From the NCBI GenBank assembly GCA_029265595.1, contig JAJUIC010000005.1:1-34144 (forward strand): a stretch of 34,144 nt of DNA, given 5' to 3'. The position numbers and the translations under genes are program-made. Below the pieces are notes generated by a model that was not told the DNA's origin, searched no databases, and saw only the letters and a list, made by a program, of their open reading frames with translations. The DNA is from Flavobacteriaceae bacterium. Lineage in GTDB: Bacteria; Bacteroidota; Bacteroidia; Flavobacteriales; Flavobacteriaceae. Shown piece after piece: positions 1-8,822 of this stretch (positions within the stretch are counted from its first letter, which is position 1; the number at the start of each line of letters is the position of its first letter).

Positions 1-438
1 AGTCACCTGCCTTTCCTCCATAACTTCAAACAAGGCAGCCTGTGTTTTGGCCGGGGCCCGGTTGATTTCATCAATCAGAACGATATTGGAAAAAATAGGG
101 CCAGGTCGGAATTCAAAATTTGTATTGCCTTTGTTGAATACAGAAGTTCCCAGAACATCACTGGGCATCAGATCGGGAGTAAACTGTATGCGGCTGAACC
201 GGGTCTTCAAGGATTTTGAGAACAATTTGGCAGTAAGTGTTTTTGCTACTCCTGGGACCCCTTCAATCAGGACATGGCCATTTGACAGCAGGGCAATGAT
301 TAATAGGTCAAGAAAATCTTCCTGTCCCACTACCACTTGCGATATCTGATTTTTTAACTGCTGAACTTTATCTTGAAGATCTTTCAGGGGAATCCGATTA
401 TTGGAAGCAGGGTCTGCCTCAGGTTGTGTGTTTTCCAT
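1..438 (-). CDS. MoxR-family AAA+ ATPase, 3' part cut by window edge
   Basis: Only the N-terminal 146 residues are in the window; the gene runs off the left edge. MoxR ATPases are AAA+ chaperone-like proteins thought to help mature or activate partner proteins, often with VWA/DUF58 proteins. Visible motifs are Walker A GVPGVAKT (residues 60-67) and Walker [10 protein letters not shown] (about 119-127), followed by the family's [20 protein letters not shown] stretch. I chose the ATG at 436-438 because it begins a MoxR-like N-terminus. It overlaps the stop of the upstream DUF4350 gene by 20 bp, so it is the last visible member of a five-gene leftward operon. The family call is firm; the substrate is unknown. 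A DUF58 gene would be expected just beyond the edge, but this cannot be seen. Confidence 0.93.
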   Translation of the reverse strand, partial: MENTQPEADPASNNRIPLKDLQDKVQQLKNQISQVVVGQEDFLDLLIIALLSNGHVLIEGVPGVAKTLTAKLFSKSLKTRFSRIQFTPDLMPSDVLGTSVFNKGNTNFEFRPGPIFSNIVLIDEINRAPAKTQAALFEVMEERQVT

Positions 439-1624
439 TGATGCGTTTTTTAAATTTATTGATTTTTTTATGGAGGTCTTTTAGTTCCCGTTCCGTAATA
501 TGCTCCTTCTGTTGAAGGTCATTCATAAACGTAAACAGGCTATTTATTTCCAGCTTCGGAATGTCCCATCGTGCACTTATCCGATTAATGATATCAGCGT
601 CTCTGGTACTATCGGTTTTCTGTTGCAAAAACCTGTAAAAGAAGCTCATGCTTTTGTCTGCAATACTTTTATAATCCTGTTGCTCCAGGTATAAATCGGC
701 AAGAGTTGCTGCAAACTGTACGGAATGATTCTGTGGCGGATCTATCACAGGAATGCTCCGTTGTTTTCTTTTTCCTTCGAAGAAGATGAAAAGGAGGCTC
801 CCTGCCAGAACCACATAATAGGCCCATTTGAGAGAAGGTGTCTGAAAGAGAATGTATAAGGGCGAGGTATTAAAGACTTTGCCAGCTTTATGATAAGCAT
901 CCCACAGAATTGGAGTGTCAGGAGAAATATAGGAAAGTGCAGCTTCGGTATAGGTGTGGTTGTCTCCATGAAGGAGAAAGAAATTGGAAAAGATTTGCGG
1001 AGCTGCATGCAACAAAATCTGGCCGGATCCAAAGGGAACCTTGATGAAATTCGGGTGTGATTCTGAAGTTGACGTGGTTTCAGAAAATGGCTTAACAGTA
1101 CCTAGTATTTCATGCTCGAGAGTATCTAAACTGCTGAAGGCGTAATAAAAGGTTTCCCGGTCGTATAAATAAGTTTGATTCCCGTGGGCCTGGAGCTCCT
1201 TCAAACTAAAAACGGGCCGTGAGGAGATGTCTGACTGAGGAACTACAACTTCCATTTTCAGCTCCAGGGTGTCCAATAGGTTATCTCCTAAATACTCAGT
1301 GGCAAGGAAAGCAGTGTTTCCTTGCTCTACCCATTTTAGAAGGCTCTTTAACTCTGCATCATCAAAGGGAAGTTGATGATTTATAAATAGATAGGTTGCG
1401 GCTTCCTGGGAATTTTGAAGGAATTCATATGGGGGGACGGTAATAGATTGAATGGAAAAGGCTTCTTCCAATTCCTGATAAAGAACATAGGTGCCCAGGG
1501 GAATTTTATCGGCTGCAACATAACTGGGATTCCAGTTTACAGGCTGCTTCTGTTGGGCTTCCAGATATACCAACAGTCCCAGCACCAGCAGAAAAGCACT
1601 TATGTAAATTTTATCTCTTCTCAT
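419..1624 (-). CDS. DUF4350 domain membrane protein
   Basis: A 401-residue protein of the DUF4350 type found beside MoxR/DUF58 genes. A membrane segment lies at about residues 8-23 ([15 protein letters not shown]). A long extracytoplasmic domain of about 240 residues follows, with a GATase-like fold expected from the family. A second membrane segment lies at about 265-285 ([18 protein letters not shown]), followed by a basic, helical cytoplasmic tail. No catalytic residues can be named. Its ATG overlaps the end of the DUF4129 gene by 14 bp and its stop overlaps the moxR start by 20 bp, indicating translational coupling. The biochemical role is unknown; the neighbourhood suggests a partner or client of the MoxR ATPase. 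Family assignment is from sequence character and gene order, not a search. Confidence 0.8.
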   Translation of the reverse strand: MRRDKIYISAFLLVLGLLVYLEAQQKQPVNWNPSYVAADKIPLGTYVLYQELEEAFSIQSITVPPYEFLQNSQEAATYLFINHQLPFDDAELKSLLKWVEQGNTAFLATEYLGDNLLDTLELKMEVVVPQSDISSRPVFSLKELQAHGNQTYLYDRETFYYAFSSLDTLEHEILGTVKPFSETTSTSESHPNFIKVPFGSGQILLHAAPQIFSNFFLLHGDNHTYTEAALSYISPDTPILWDAYHKAGKVFNTSPLYILFQTPSLKWAYYVVLAGSLLFIFFEGKRKQRSIPVIDPPQNHSVQFAATLADLYLEQQDYKSIADKSMSFFYRFLQQKTDSTRDADIINRISARWDIPKLEINSLFTFMNDLQQKEHITERELKDLHKKINKFKKRINGKHTT

Positions 1625-2363
1625 TACCTGCTTTTACTGTTTTGGTCAAATCAAGATAACCCTTTCGCATCTGTTCGAACTTGCCGCGATGGGCTGGAAA
1701 ATTACCATACCAGGTGTAATCGTAAATTTTCGAAAGATTCAGAAAGGTGCTCTTTTGGAATTCCTGATCAAGTTCTCGGGCATATTCAGTATTGGTTTTG
1801 TCTGACTGGTAATGGATAAGCCCCTCGTTTTTTAAAAACTGCAGGACTTGCAGATACTGGTATCGAATGGCCATCCTGTAATTATCTTCTTGTAAGGCTT
1901 TCTCAATCATATGATCAATATCCTGGGATGCTACGATTGCTTCTTCTTCGGTAGTGAAAACAGTATTGGTTGGTGCTTTTTCAATAAAAGCTCCTCCAGG
2001 ATTCAGTCGGTGGAAGAGCCAGAGAAAGAAGAAAAGCACTCCCAACAGAATCAGATAAGGGAGGACTTTTAGAATAAATAGGAGAAAGCTACTGGTGGGC
2101 ACCTCTCCGAATAGCCATATAATGAATTTGGACCACTGCAGTCGAAGGTAATTCTTAAAGCGGGTCCACCAGGAGTCCTGGACGGATTCTGAGTAATCGA
2201 AATCGGGATCCTTACTATAATGTTTTATACGTGCATCGTCAAAACGAATGGTCTCATAAGTGCCATCCTGCTTCAGCATGGCCTGTTCTATCCCAGCTCT
2301 TGAGGATCCCGTAAAACTCGGATGCGGTATTAGTAAGAACCAAAAAATCCAGACCTTCCACAT
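1611..2363 (-). CDS. DUF4129 domain membrane protein
   Basis: A 250-residue protein with a hydrophobic N-terminus (signal or anchor, about 1-20), an acidic/aromatic extracytoplasmic stretch, a strong membrane segment at about 93-120 (LKVLPYLILLGVLFFFLWLF) and a C-terminal cytoplasmic helical domain. That domain has the DUF4129 pattern AIRYQYLQVLQFL...TNTEYARELD. Its ATG directly follows the TAA of the upstream membrane-protein gene with no spacer. Its 3' end overlaps DUF4350 by 14 bp. DUF4129 proteins recur in MoxR clusters in Bacteroidota and Actinobacteria, but their activity is not established. The call rests on the C-terminal motif plus context. Confidence 0.78.
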   Translation of the reverse strand: MWKVWIFWFLLIPHPSFTGSSRAGIEQAMLKQDGTYETIRFDDARIKHYSKDPDFDYSESVQDSWWTRFKNYLRLQWSKFIIWLFGEVPTSSFLLFILKVLPYLILLGVLFFFLWLFHRLNPGGAFIEKAPTNTVFTTEEEAIVASQDIDHMIEKALQEDNYRMAIRYQYLQVLQFLKNEGLIHYQSDKTNTEYARELDQEFQKSTFLNLSKIYDYTWYGNFPAHRGKFEQMRKGYLDLTKTVKAGNEKR

Positions 2364-3236
2364 TTATTCATCATTTGTTCTACCCAGCTGCTCTATTTCT
2401 TCCATACTTCCTGTAGCATACTTTTTCTCATGCAGATTGAAATATATAAAACTGACGGCCACAATCATAATTACAGAAAGCAGGTGCTGGATTAAAGAAG
2501 CGACAATATTGAGGACCACATATACCCAATCAAAAAGAGAAGTGGGATCCACCGTGGCTCCTTCTTGTGTCATACTCAGGGCCTTCATGAAGTAGTACAG
2601 GAATAATGGCATCCGGAAAATCATTGAAATGACCTGAACCAGCAAATAAATCAGCACCAGTGAAAGAAAGGTCATCCACCAGTTTTTTGAGACGATTCTG
2701 AAAACTTCTTCCAGGGATCCTCCGATACCACGGTTTTCAAATAATAGAACAGCCGGAGCCAGAGAAAGGGGAACCCACAGGTAAATGCCGGGAATAATCA
2801 GTAGGAAGCCGAAAAAAAGAAAGATTCCCACTACAAGGAACAGACCAAACATGCTGGTGAAGTTCTTTTTGGCATTAAGAGCTACTTCATCTTCATCTAT
2901 GTGTCCGCGATTCCTGATGTAGGATTTAATAAAGGTAAAAACGACATTATAAAGGAGCGCATAGAACACTATAAAGGAGATCAGCAATAAAAAGATAGTG
3001 AGGAAGAAAGAGGTATTGTAGTTGTCAAAATTCTGATTGAAGGGGTTTATTAGGCTTTTACCCATCATAAAGGAATAATATCCCAGCAGAAGGGCCATAA
3101 TTAAAAAAGCAGGACCAGCTATACCTGCGATCAGTCGAAACAGCAGTTTGTAATTCTGTCGTAGGAACTTAAAGGTGTCGGTAATGATTTCTCCTAAATC
3201 GCGTTGCTTTTGGAAGCGAATATATTTTTCAGTCAT
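2364..3236 (-). CDS. Multi-pass membrane protein of the MoxR/SpoIIM cluster
   Basis: A 290-residue integral membrane protein with about five or six hydrophobic segments. The central stretch FLLIIPGIYLWVPLSLAPAV, followed by GGSLEEVFRIVSKNWW, resembles the membrane domain of YciC/GPDPase_memb-like proteins. The reading frame stays open back to 3566, but that extension overlaps spoIIM and has no membrane-protein character. The ATG at 3234-3236 (protein beginning MTEKYIRFQKQ) lies 2 bp after the spoIIM stop and is preferred. It is tightly packed between spoIIM and DUF4129, so it is part of the same operon. The function is unknown; it may form a membrane complex with its neighbours. Confidence 0.8.
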   Translation of the reverse strand: MTEKYIRFQKQRDLGEIITDTFKFLRQNYKLLFRLIAGIAGPAFLIMALLLGYYSFMMGKSLINPFNQNFDNYNTSFFLTIFLLLISFIVFYALLYNVVFTFIKSYIRNRGHIDEDEVALNAKKNFTSMFGLFLVVGIFLFFGFLLIIPGIYLWVPLSLAPAVLLFENRGIGGSLEEVFRIVSKNWWMTFLSLVLIYLLVQVISMIFRMPLFLYYFMKALSMTQEGATVDPTSLFDWVYVVLNIVASLIQHLLSVIMIVAVSFIYFNLHEKKYATGSMEEIEQLGRTNDE

Positions 3237-3238
3237 TT

Positions 3239-4189
3239 TCAATTTTTGTTCAATCGGAAAGGTAAATAAAGGTAATAGAAGAACATCAGAAGTAGTGATG
3301 CCCCTATAATTAAAATAGCAAGTATATCTGGCATCTGAGTCTGCCGGGTAACGAACCCTTCCAAAAAGCCTGCAATAATAAAGAAAGGAACTGTGCTCAA
3401 AACAATTTTCAAGCCTGCTTTCACTCCCCGGGTGAAGGACACCAGCCGGGTATAGGTTCCGGGAAAGAGGATGGATTTGCCCACCACAAGACCGGCACTG
3501 GCAGCCACAATGATTACAAATATTTCGATGGTTCCATGAATCCAAATGGTCCTGGCGGATTCCCACAATAGGTCCTGATCATAAAAAAAGTATTGAAAGG
3601 ATCCCAGCATGACGGCATTCTGCATGATGATAAAAACACTGCCGACCCCCAGGAAGAGACCAAAGACAAAGGCATACAGCGCTACTCGAATGTTGTTGAT
3701 TGTAATCCCGAGGAACATATCCATTTGATTCATCTGCTTGTAGACAGCCATGGGGTCATTGTTGGCTATGTTCTCCAGCGTCATGTTGACATAGGCATCC
3801 CCCAAGATAACACGTACAAAACCTGCATCCGTGGCGGCAGAAAATGCGCCGATTGCCCCGAAACCCAGGAAGAGGAAAAGCGAGAGATAGAACTGATACC
3901 TATACCTGTAGAACTCTTTGGGAAACTGATGGGTGTAAAACTGAATGAATCTGTTTCGGGATTCTTTTTTGTTCTTGTAGATTTTCTGATGGGCCTTAGA
4001 AGCAAGTGCGTTGAGATACACCGAGGTATTGCTTTCGGGATAAAAGGTTTGGGAATAACTCAGATGGTCGGTAAGCTGAAGGTAGAGGCGTGACAATTTA
4101 TCCGGAGACATCGGTTCATTTTCAGTAAGAGCCCTTTCGAACTTCAACCATTTATCCTTATTTTGCTTGATGAACTGTGCTTCCCGCAT
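3239..4189 (-). CDS. SpoIIM-like (DUF95) membrane protein
   Basis: A 316-residue membrane protein of the stage II sporulation protein M/DUF95 family. The N-terminal third is soluble and helical (starts MREAQFIKQNKDKW). About five hydrophobic segments follow. The hallmark is the HG...E motif in WIHGTIEIFVIIVAASAGLV, preceding a conserved small-residue helix. In Bacillus, SpoIIM works in the engulfment DMP complex. These organisms do not sporulate, so the homologue must do something else, probably in envelope remodelling or membrane complex assembly (inference). It is the first gene of the leftward five-gene operon. It is divergent from the RDD gene, with 33 bp between start codons. Confidence 0.88.
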   Translation of the reverse strand: MREAQFIKQNKDKWLKFERALTENEPMSPDKLSRLYLQLTDHLSYSQTFYPESNTSVYLNALASKAHQKIYKNKKESRNRFIQFYTHQFPKEFYRYRYQFYLSLFLFLGFGAIGAFSAATDAGFVRVILGDAYVNMTLENIANNDPMAVYKQMNQMDMFLGITINNIRVALYAFVFGLFLGVGSVFIIMQNAVMLGSFQYFFYDQDLLWESARTIWIHGTIEIFVIIVAASAGLVVGKSILFPGTYTRLVSFTRGVKAGLKIVLSTVPFFIIAGFLEGFVTRQTQMPDILAILIIGASLLLMFFYYLYLPFRLNKN

Positions 4190-4222
4190 GCGGTCGGAGA
4201 TTTAACCAAAGAAACTGATTTA

Positions 4223-4933
4223 ATGGATAATTTTCAAATTGAAACAGCCCAAAATGTGCAGATCGGCCATCAGGTTGCCGGGCTGGGTGAACGCATACTT
4301 GCCTACCTCATAGATGGGATATTAATATTGGGTTACGTGGTACTGGTTTCTTTTCTGTTAGAGCAGCTTCAGGTGACGGATCGGGGTTGGGGGCTTGTAA
4401 TGATAACAGGTCTCCCTCCGTTTCTATACTTTCTGATCTGGGAAACCTTCTGGAATGGTCAGAGCCCGGGAAAAAAGGCTATGGATATTCGAGTAGTTAA
4501 ATTGGATGGTACCCGCGCGGGATTTCCCGATTTTTTAATCAGATGGATCTTGCGGGTTGTTGATATTAGCCTTACCAGCGGGAGTGTTGCAGTGGTCTGT
4601 ATACTTATCAACGGTAAAGGCCAGCGGCTGGGCGACCTTGCTGCAGGAACTACCGTTATCTCAGAAAAACTTCCCACCCGTCTTTCGGGGAGCTTATGGG
4701 TGGAGGTGCCACAGGATTATATTCCCAGCTACCCTCAGGTAAGGATGTTGACGGATGCCCAAATGCAGAAGATTAAAAATTTATATCAGGAAGGCCTCAA
4801 ATTCTCCAATGACAAACTACTTGGGAAACTTTCTCAGAAGGTAGCCCAAATCATGGCTGTACAGCCCCGGGAGGTTCCCACCGAATTTCTGGCGCGCATC
4901 ATTAAAGATTACAACTACTATACTCAAAAATAA
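4223..4933 (+). CDS. RDD family membrane protein
   Basis: A 236-residue protein with an N-terminal RDD domain. The signature residues appear in GERILAYLIDG (Arg and Asp of the first helix), in SPGKKAMDIRVVKLDG and in FLIRWILRVVD. Two or three membrane helices span about residues 20-125, and a soluble helical tail of about 90 residues follows. I chose the ATG at 4223 because RDD proteins normally begin within about 20 residues of the first motif; the in-frame ATG at 4163 lies inside the divergent spoIIM gene. Some RDD proteins are Na+/H+ antiporters, but no transport role can be read here. The divergent spoIIM/RDD pair also occurs in the mycobacterial MoxR locus as I recall it (Rv3694c/Rv3695), suggesting a functional link. 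Confidence 0.88.
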   Translation: MDNFQIETAQNVQIGHQVAGLGERILAYLIDGILILGYVVLVSFLLEQLQVTDRGWGLVMITGLPPFLYFLIWETFWNGQSPGKKAMDIRVVKLDGTRAGFPDFLIRWILRVVDISLTSGSVAVVCILINGKGQRLGDLAAGTTVISEKLPTRLSGSLWVEVPQDYIPSYPQVRMLTDAQMQKIKNLYQEGLKFSNDKLLGKLSQKVAQIMAVQPREVPTEFLARIIKDYNYYTQK

Positions 4934-4967
4934 CAGTGAACTTGATGGGGGGAAACCTCCCGATCCA

Positions 4968-6056
4968 TTAATACATGATTTCCCATATTTCCTGGCGCGG
5001 GAGCACGGTACTAGGGAGGTCCATATTCTGTAACCAGATAATGGTCAATTCTGAATCCAGATGTCTTTCAATATGTGTCCGATAGCCTGTCCAGTCTCCG
5101 GAGTGGTAGACAATTTTCCCGTGCTGGGGATGATCTTCTACATACCAGCCATAGGCATAGGAAGTATCGCTTCCATCGGATAATTTCTTTGGGGTGAAGA
5201 CAAGGTCCCGCTCCTTAGGAGATAAAAACTGACTCCATAAAGCCTGGTCCCATTTTAAAAGATCACGGGTGGTTGAATGAAGACGTCCCTGCCCATATAC
5301 CCCATCCAGATAGGTGACATAATCGTATTCCATGGTATGGTAGGGCTCGGTAATGGCACCCTCCGGATTATCAACATAACTCTCCGTTAGATGGTCTACC
5401 TCCACGGGGTTTTTGTACCGGAGGATAATATGAGTTTGATCCATCCCTAAAGGTTCGAAAATGGTCTCCTTTAAGAACTGAGGATAAGGCTTTCCGGAAA
5501 CTCGTTCAATAATTTCGGCCAAAAGAACATACCCTGTATTGTTGTATTCCCAGGAGGTCCTAGGTTCAAACAGGACCTCAGGTAGTTGTTCCGCAAATAA
5601 GGCAATTACTTCTTTGTTCGTAGCAATCACATTCTTATCCCATTGTTGATCCATTACAACCATATAAGATGGAAGGCCGCTTTGATGGGTAATTAAATCC
5701 TGTACCCGAATTCCTTTATAAGATTTGAGTTCCGGAAGGTACTGCGAAAAATCATCCTCCACCGATAGTTTCCCCTGACGTTGCAACAGGACGATTCCCA
5801 TGGCTGTAAATTGTTTGGTAACAGAAGCCAGGTTGAAGACGGACTGGGAGCTCAGGGGTTCTTTGGTGGTAATATCCGCAAGGCCGAAACTGTTCTCGTA
5901 GACTACTTCACCTTCCCGTGCAATGAGAACGTTTCCGTTAAAGGCCTGCTGCTGGTAAAGACTCTGGAACAGTTGATCCAGTGCTTTTACCTGATCTTGC
6001 CCCAGGGCGGTCACATGGAAAATACAAACGATGCAGCTCAGTAGGAAATGTTTCAT
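4968..6056 (-). CDS. Serine hydrolase, beta-lactamase/class C PBP fold
   Basis: A 362-residue secreted or periplasmic serine hydrolase. A signal peptide covers about residues 1-19 (cleavage after ALG). The nucleophile motif SxxK is S78-V-T-K81, the second motif YxN is Y171-N-N173, and the third is H318-S-G320, in place of the KTG of true beta-lactamases. The HxG triad is usual for esterase/D-aminopeptidase/PBP4-type members, so resistance to beta-lactams should not be assumed. Substrates could be D-amino-acid peptides or esters. Length and order of motifs are normal. It sits downstream of the NamZ-like gene in the same direction but is separated by a terminator, so it is probably transcribed alone. 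Confidence 0.9.
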   Translation of the reverse strand: MKHFLLSCIVCIFHVTALGQDQVKALDQLFQSLYQQQAFNGNVLIAREGEVVYENSFGLADITTKEPLSSQSVFNLASVTKQFTAMGIVLLQRQGKLSVEDDFSQYLPELKSYKGIRVQDLITHQSGLPSYMVVMDQQWDKNVIATNKEVIALFAEQLPEVLFEPRTSWEYNNTGYVLLAEIIERVSGKPYPQFLKETIFEPLGMDQTHIILRYKNPVEVDHLTESYVDNPEGAITEPYHTMEYDYVTYLDGVYGQGRLHSTTRDLLKWDQALWSQFLSPKERDLVFTPKKLSDGSDTSYAYGWYVEDHPQHGKIVYHSGDWTGYRTHIERHLDSELTIIWLQNMDLPSTVLPRQEIWEIMY

Positions 6057-6132
6057 AAGGAAAGTTTTGAGAAGTTAAATGTACGCAGACATTTTTATTT
6101 AGAATCCCGTAAAGAGGAATTTCCAGATTGGG

Positions 6133-6163
6133 CGAAAAAAAACCGGCCTGCAGGACCGGTTTG
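6133..6163 (-). terminator. Intrinsic terminator after the NamZ-like gene
   Basis: Read on the minus strand, AAACCGG...CCGGTTT forms a 7 bp outer stem with an inner CCTGCAGG palindrome and one unpaired base, followed by an uninterrupted run of eight T. It lies 16 bp past the stop of the DUF1343 gene and before the serine hydrolase start. Confidence 0.85.
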
Positions 6164-6178
6164 GTTTATGAATCTTGT

Positions 6179-7426
6179 TTAGGGATACATCAAGTATTTT
6201 TCCCTGGTTTGAGCGAAGTCCTGTAGGCCTTCTTCCCATGTGCTTCTTATTTGCTCTGCACTCCAGCCTTTTTCAATTTGCTCCTGTAGATCTTCTGTAC
6301 CTGCCAGTTTGGTGAAGAAGGCATTGAAGAATTCAGATTGATCGGAGGTGTGATTATAAGCCTCAATGAGCCACTCCAGATTAATTTCATCAATTCTGGG
6401 GTGGGAACTGAGATCTCTTCCGTAACAGGTTTTTTCCAGGTGTTTGGGGTTCCGTGCGCCCTCATTGGATTGAGGCGTATAAGAAAAATCAAATACCTCC
6501 GAATCTAAATAAGGCGAACCAAAAACCTGGAATTGCTTGTCTGTTCCACGTCCTTCATTCACATTGGTGCCTTCGAAAAAACAAAGGCTTGGATACAGAT
6601 TAATGGAAGTAGCATTGGGTAAGTTCGGAGAAGGCTTGATTGGCAGGTCGTAGGGCATATCGTGGTTATAGCCCTGCATTTCAATAATTTCCAAATCCGC
6701 CTGAATACCGTCTTTAAGGTAGCCTTCCCCATTGACCATTTTTGCATATTCGCCAATGGTGAGACCGTGAACTACCGGAATGGGATGCATGCCCACAAAG
6801 CTCTGGTGCTCCATCTCTAAAATAGGCCCATCAATATAACTTCCATTTGGATTGGGGCGATCCATGACAATTACAGGAATATCATTTTCTGCGGCCGCTT
6901 CCATAATGTAGTGCAGCGTGGAGATATAGGTGTAAAACCGGGTCCCCACATCCTGAATGTCGAAAATCAAAACCTCAATACCCTCCAGCTGAGCAGGAGA
7001 TGGTTTTTTGTTGCTGCCATATAGGGATAGGATTGGAAGTCCGGTTTGTTGATCTTTTCCATCCTTGATAACCTCCCCTGCATCTGCTGTACCACGGAAC
7101 CCATGTTCAGGTGCAAATACCTTTACCACTTCGATTTCATTATTAAGTAGTGCATCTACCAGGTGAATAGGTTCACCTTGAGCAGCCACTGAGCCGGTGA
7201 GACCGACAACACTGGTTTGGTTGCCTACAACTCCTACTTTTTTTCCATTCAAAAGAGGAAGGTAGACATCCGGTTGATCGGCCCCCAGCACTAAAGGCGC
7301 CACTTCATTGGTGCTTTCATTTTTGGCAAGCGAAGTGTCTTTACCATTTTTTTGGGTTGGGTTTCCACAAGAAACGCTCGTAATAAGTACTAATAAAAAT
7401 GTACTTTTGAGAAATGATTTAATCAT
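6179..7426 (-). CDS. NamZ-like DUF1343 lipoprotein (exo-beta-N-acetylmuramidase family)
   Basis: A 415-residue protein. A lipoprotein signal ends in the lipobox SVSC with the lipidated Cys at residue 20. The rest is the DUF1343 domain: VFAPEHGFRG, DIQDVGTRFYTYIS, MDRPNPNG and EGTNVNEGRGTDKQFQVFGS are the family's conserved blocks. NamZ of Tannerella forsythia, a characterised DUF1343 member, removes non-reducing terminal N-acetylmuramic acid from peptidoglycan fragments, so a role in cell-wall recycling or scavenging is likely. No murQ/murK or amiD-like partner is adjacent. The start ATG (7424-7426) is 9 bp from the divergent permease start. The probable promoter lies inside that neighbour. 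Confidence 0.9.
   Translation of the reverse strand: MIKSFLKSTFLLVLITSVSCGNPTQKNGKDTSLAKNESTNEVAPLVLGADQPDVYLPLLNGKKVGVVGNQTSVVGLTGSVAAQGEPIHLVDALLNNEIEVVKVFAPEHGFRGTADAGEVIKDGKDQQTGLPILSLYGSNKKPSPAQLEGIEVLIFDIQDVGTRFYTYISTLHYIMEAAAENDIPVIVMDRPNPNGSYIDGPILEMEHQSFVGMHPIPVVHGLTIGEYAKMVNGEGYLKDGIQADLEIIEMQGYNHDMPYDLPIKPSPNLPNATSINLYPSLCFFEGTNVNEGRGTDKQFQVFGSPYLDSEVFDFSYTPQSNEGARNPKHLEKTCYGRDLSSHPRIDEINLEWLIEAYNHTSDQSEFFNAFFTKLAGTEDLQEQIEKGWSAEQIRSTWEEGLQDFAQTREKYLMYP
7402..7409 (+). promoter_or_regulatory. -7 box (TACTTTTG) for the ABC permease gene
   Basis: An exact match to the Bacteroidetes -7 consensus TAnnTTTG, 26 bp upstream of the TTG start at 7436 and inside the 5' end of the divergent NamZ-like gene. 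No clear TTG -33 element at the usual spacing. Transcription would begin near 7416, leaving a leader of about 20 nt. Confidence 0.5.
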
Positions 7427-7435
7427 CAGCCAGGT

Positions 7436-8671
7436 TTGAATATAGAATTATTTATAGCTAAGCGCCTTATAGGAGCAAAGCAGGACAAAAGTAGCATTTC
7501 GGCCCCAATAATTAAAATTGCAATCGCGGCTATTGCAATTGGTGTGGTTATGATGCTGATTTCTTTTGCCACTGGTTTGGGACTGCAGGAGAAAATCAGA
7601 GAAAAAATGTCCGCTTTTAAAGGTCATATAGTCGTCTCTAGTTATGATAACAACAATTCCCAGGTATCGCTGAATCCCATTTCAAAGGATCAGGATTTCT
7701 ATCCGGAGTTTCGAGAAGTAGAAGGTATCAGGCATATTCAAGCTACTGCCTATAAGGGAGCTGTCATTCGAACCGAAACCGACTTTGAAGGCATCATCGT
7801 AAAGGGCGTCGGAGAGGATTACGACTGGCAGTATTTCAAAGAATTTCTGGTGGAAGGAAGGCTTCCCGATGTTTCACAGTCGCTGAATGATGAAGTGTTG
7901 ATGTCCCAATATACCGCCAACAGATTGGGCTTGGAAATAGGAGACAAGGCCATTACTTATTTTATTCGGGAAGGAAGTTATGATCGGCCACTACTGCGGG
8001 CCTTTGTGGTGACAGGAATCTATAACTCCGGATTTCAGGAATTTGATGAGACTTATTTAATTTCGGATATTCGTCATATACAGCGACTGAATCGTTGGGA
8101 GCCGGATCAGATTGGCAACTTCGAAATATTCCTGAACGACTTTGGTAAGCTGGAGGAAAAGGGAATGGAAATCTATGAGAAAACCAGCTCTTACCTGGAC
8201 ACCCGTACGATTAAGCAGCAGTATTATTCTATTTTTGAATGGCTCTCGCTCTTTGATTTCAACATTGCGCTCATTATCGGCATCATGATTCTGGTGGCCG
8301 GAATTAATATGATTACTGCCCTGCTGGTGCTTATACTGGAACGCACACAGATGATTGGAATCCTCAAAGCGCTGGGTGGTTCTAATTGGAGCATTCGTAA
8401 AGTCTTTTTGTACAATGCAGCCTATCTGATTTTGCTGGGACTTTTTTGGGGCAACCTTGTAGGGCTGGGACTGCTACTGGCGCAAAAGTATTTTAAACTG
8501 CTGCCTTTGAACCCCGAAACCTATTACGTTACGGAAGCCCCGGTTTATCTGGCCTGGGAGTATATTCTTGGTGTGAATCTCGGTACGCTCATATTGTGTA
8601 TGTTTATGTTGTTGGTTCCCTCTCTTATCATCACAAGAATTTCTCCGGTCAAAGCCATGAAATTTGACTAG
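7436..8671 (+). CDS. LolC/LolE-type ABC transporter permease (FtsX family)
   Basis: A 411-residue inner-membrane permease. Membrane helix 1 lies at about residues 25-50. A large periplasmic MacB-type core domain covers about 51-270, and three C-terminal FtsX helices cover about 275-405, ending in PSLIITRISPVKAMKFD, which is typical of the family. Such permeases work with a LolD-like ATPase to release lipoproteins from the inner membrane; no ATPase gene is adjacent. The start is TTG (7436-7438). It gives the conserved opening NIELFIAKRLIG, and no ATG occurs early enough, so the non-ATG start is favoured. No Shine-Dalgarno precedes it. The gene is divergent from the NamZ-like gene with 9 bp between starts. 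Confidence 0.88.
   Translation: MNIELFIAKRLIGAKQDKSSISAPIIKIAIAAIAIGVVMMLISFATGLGLQEKIREKMSAFKGHIVVSSYDNNNSQVSLNPISKDQDFYPEFREVEGIRHIQATAYKGAVIRTETDFEGIIVKGVGEDYDWQYFKEFLVEGRLPDVSQSLNDEVLMSQYTANRLGLEIGDKAITYFIREGSYDRPLLRAFVVTGIYNSGFQEFDETYLISDIRHIQRLNRWEPDQIGNFEIFLNDFGKLEEKGMEIYEKTSSYLDTRTIKQQYYSIFEWLSLFDFNIALIIGIMILVAGINMITALLVLILERTQMIGILKALGGSNWSIRKVFLYNAAYLILLGLFWGNLVGLGLLLAQKYFKLLPLNPETYYVTEAPVYLAWEYILGVNLGTLILCMFMLLVPSLIITRISPVKAMKFD
7486..7493 (-). promoter_or_regulatory. -7 box (TACTTTTG) for the NamZ-like gene
   Basis: On the minus strand this reads TACTTTTG, an exact TAnnTTTG match and the same octamer as the box serving the divergent permease. It lies 59 bp upstream of the NamZ-like ATG and inside the permease coding region. 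No convincing -33 TTG was seen. The start point would be near 7479. Confidence 0.45.
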
Positions 8672-8814
8672 AGTTGCCAGCAAGCTTAATTACTGAGACA
8701 TTTCAGCTGGGTTAGCCCATTTAATTTAATTTTTATCTTTTCTCATGGCGCGGCTTATGGGGGCCGGCCAACTTTCCCTGTCTTCGTTTACTTATGAGAT
8801 TCACCTCATTTGTG

Positions 8815-8822
8815 TACCTTTG
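8815..8822 (+). promoter_or_regulatory. -7 box (TACCTTTG) for the cysteine synthase gene
   Basis: An exact TAnnTTTG match 20 bp before the ATG at 8842. It supports the shorter start, since the in-frame ATG at 8794 would lie upstream of the promoter box. A weak AGGAG (8835-8839) ends only 2 nt before the ATG. Confidence 0.6.

Noticed and set aside
3237-3566. 110-codon upstream extension of the multi-pass membrane protein
   Set aside because: It lies inside spoIIM and reads as basic, Cys/His-rich shadow sequence. The ATG at 3236, 2 bp after the spoIIM stop, is the natural start.
4968-6056. Possible beta-lactam resistance gene
   Set aside because: The third motif is HSG rather than KTG, and the protein resembles esterase/peptidase-type serine hydrolases. 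No resistance context is present.
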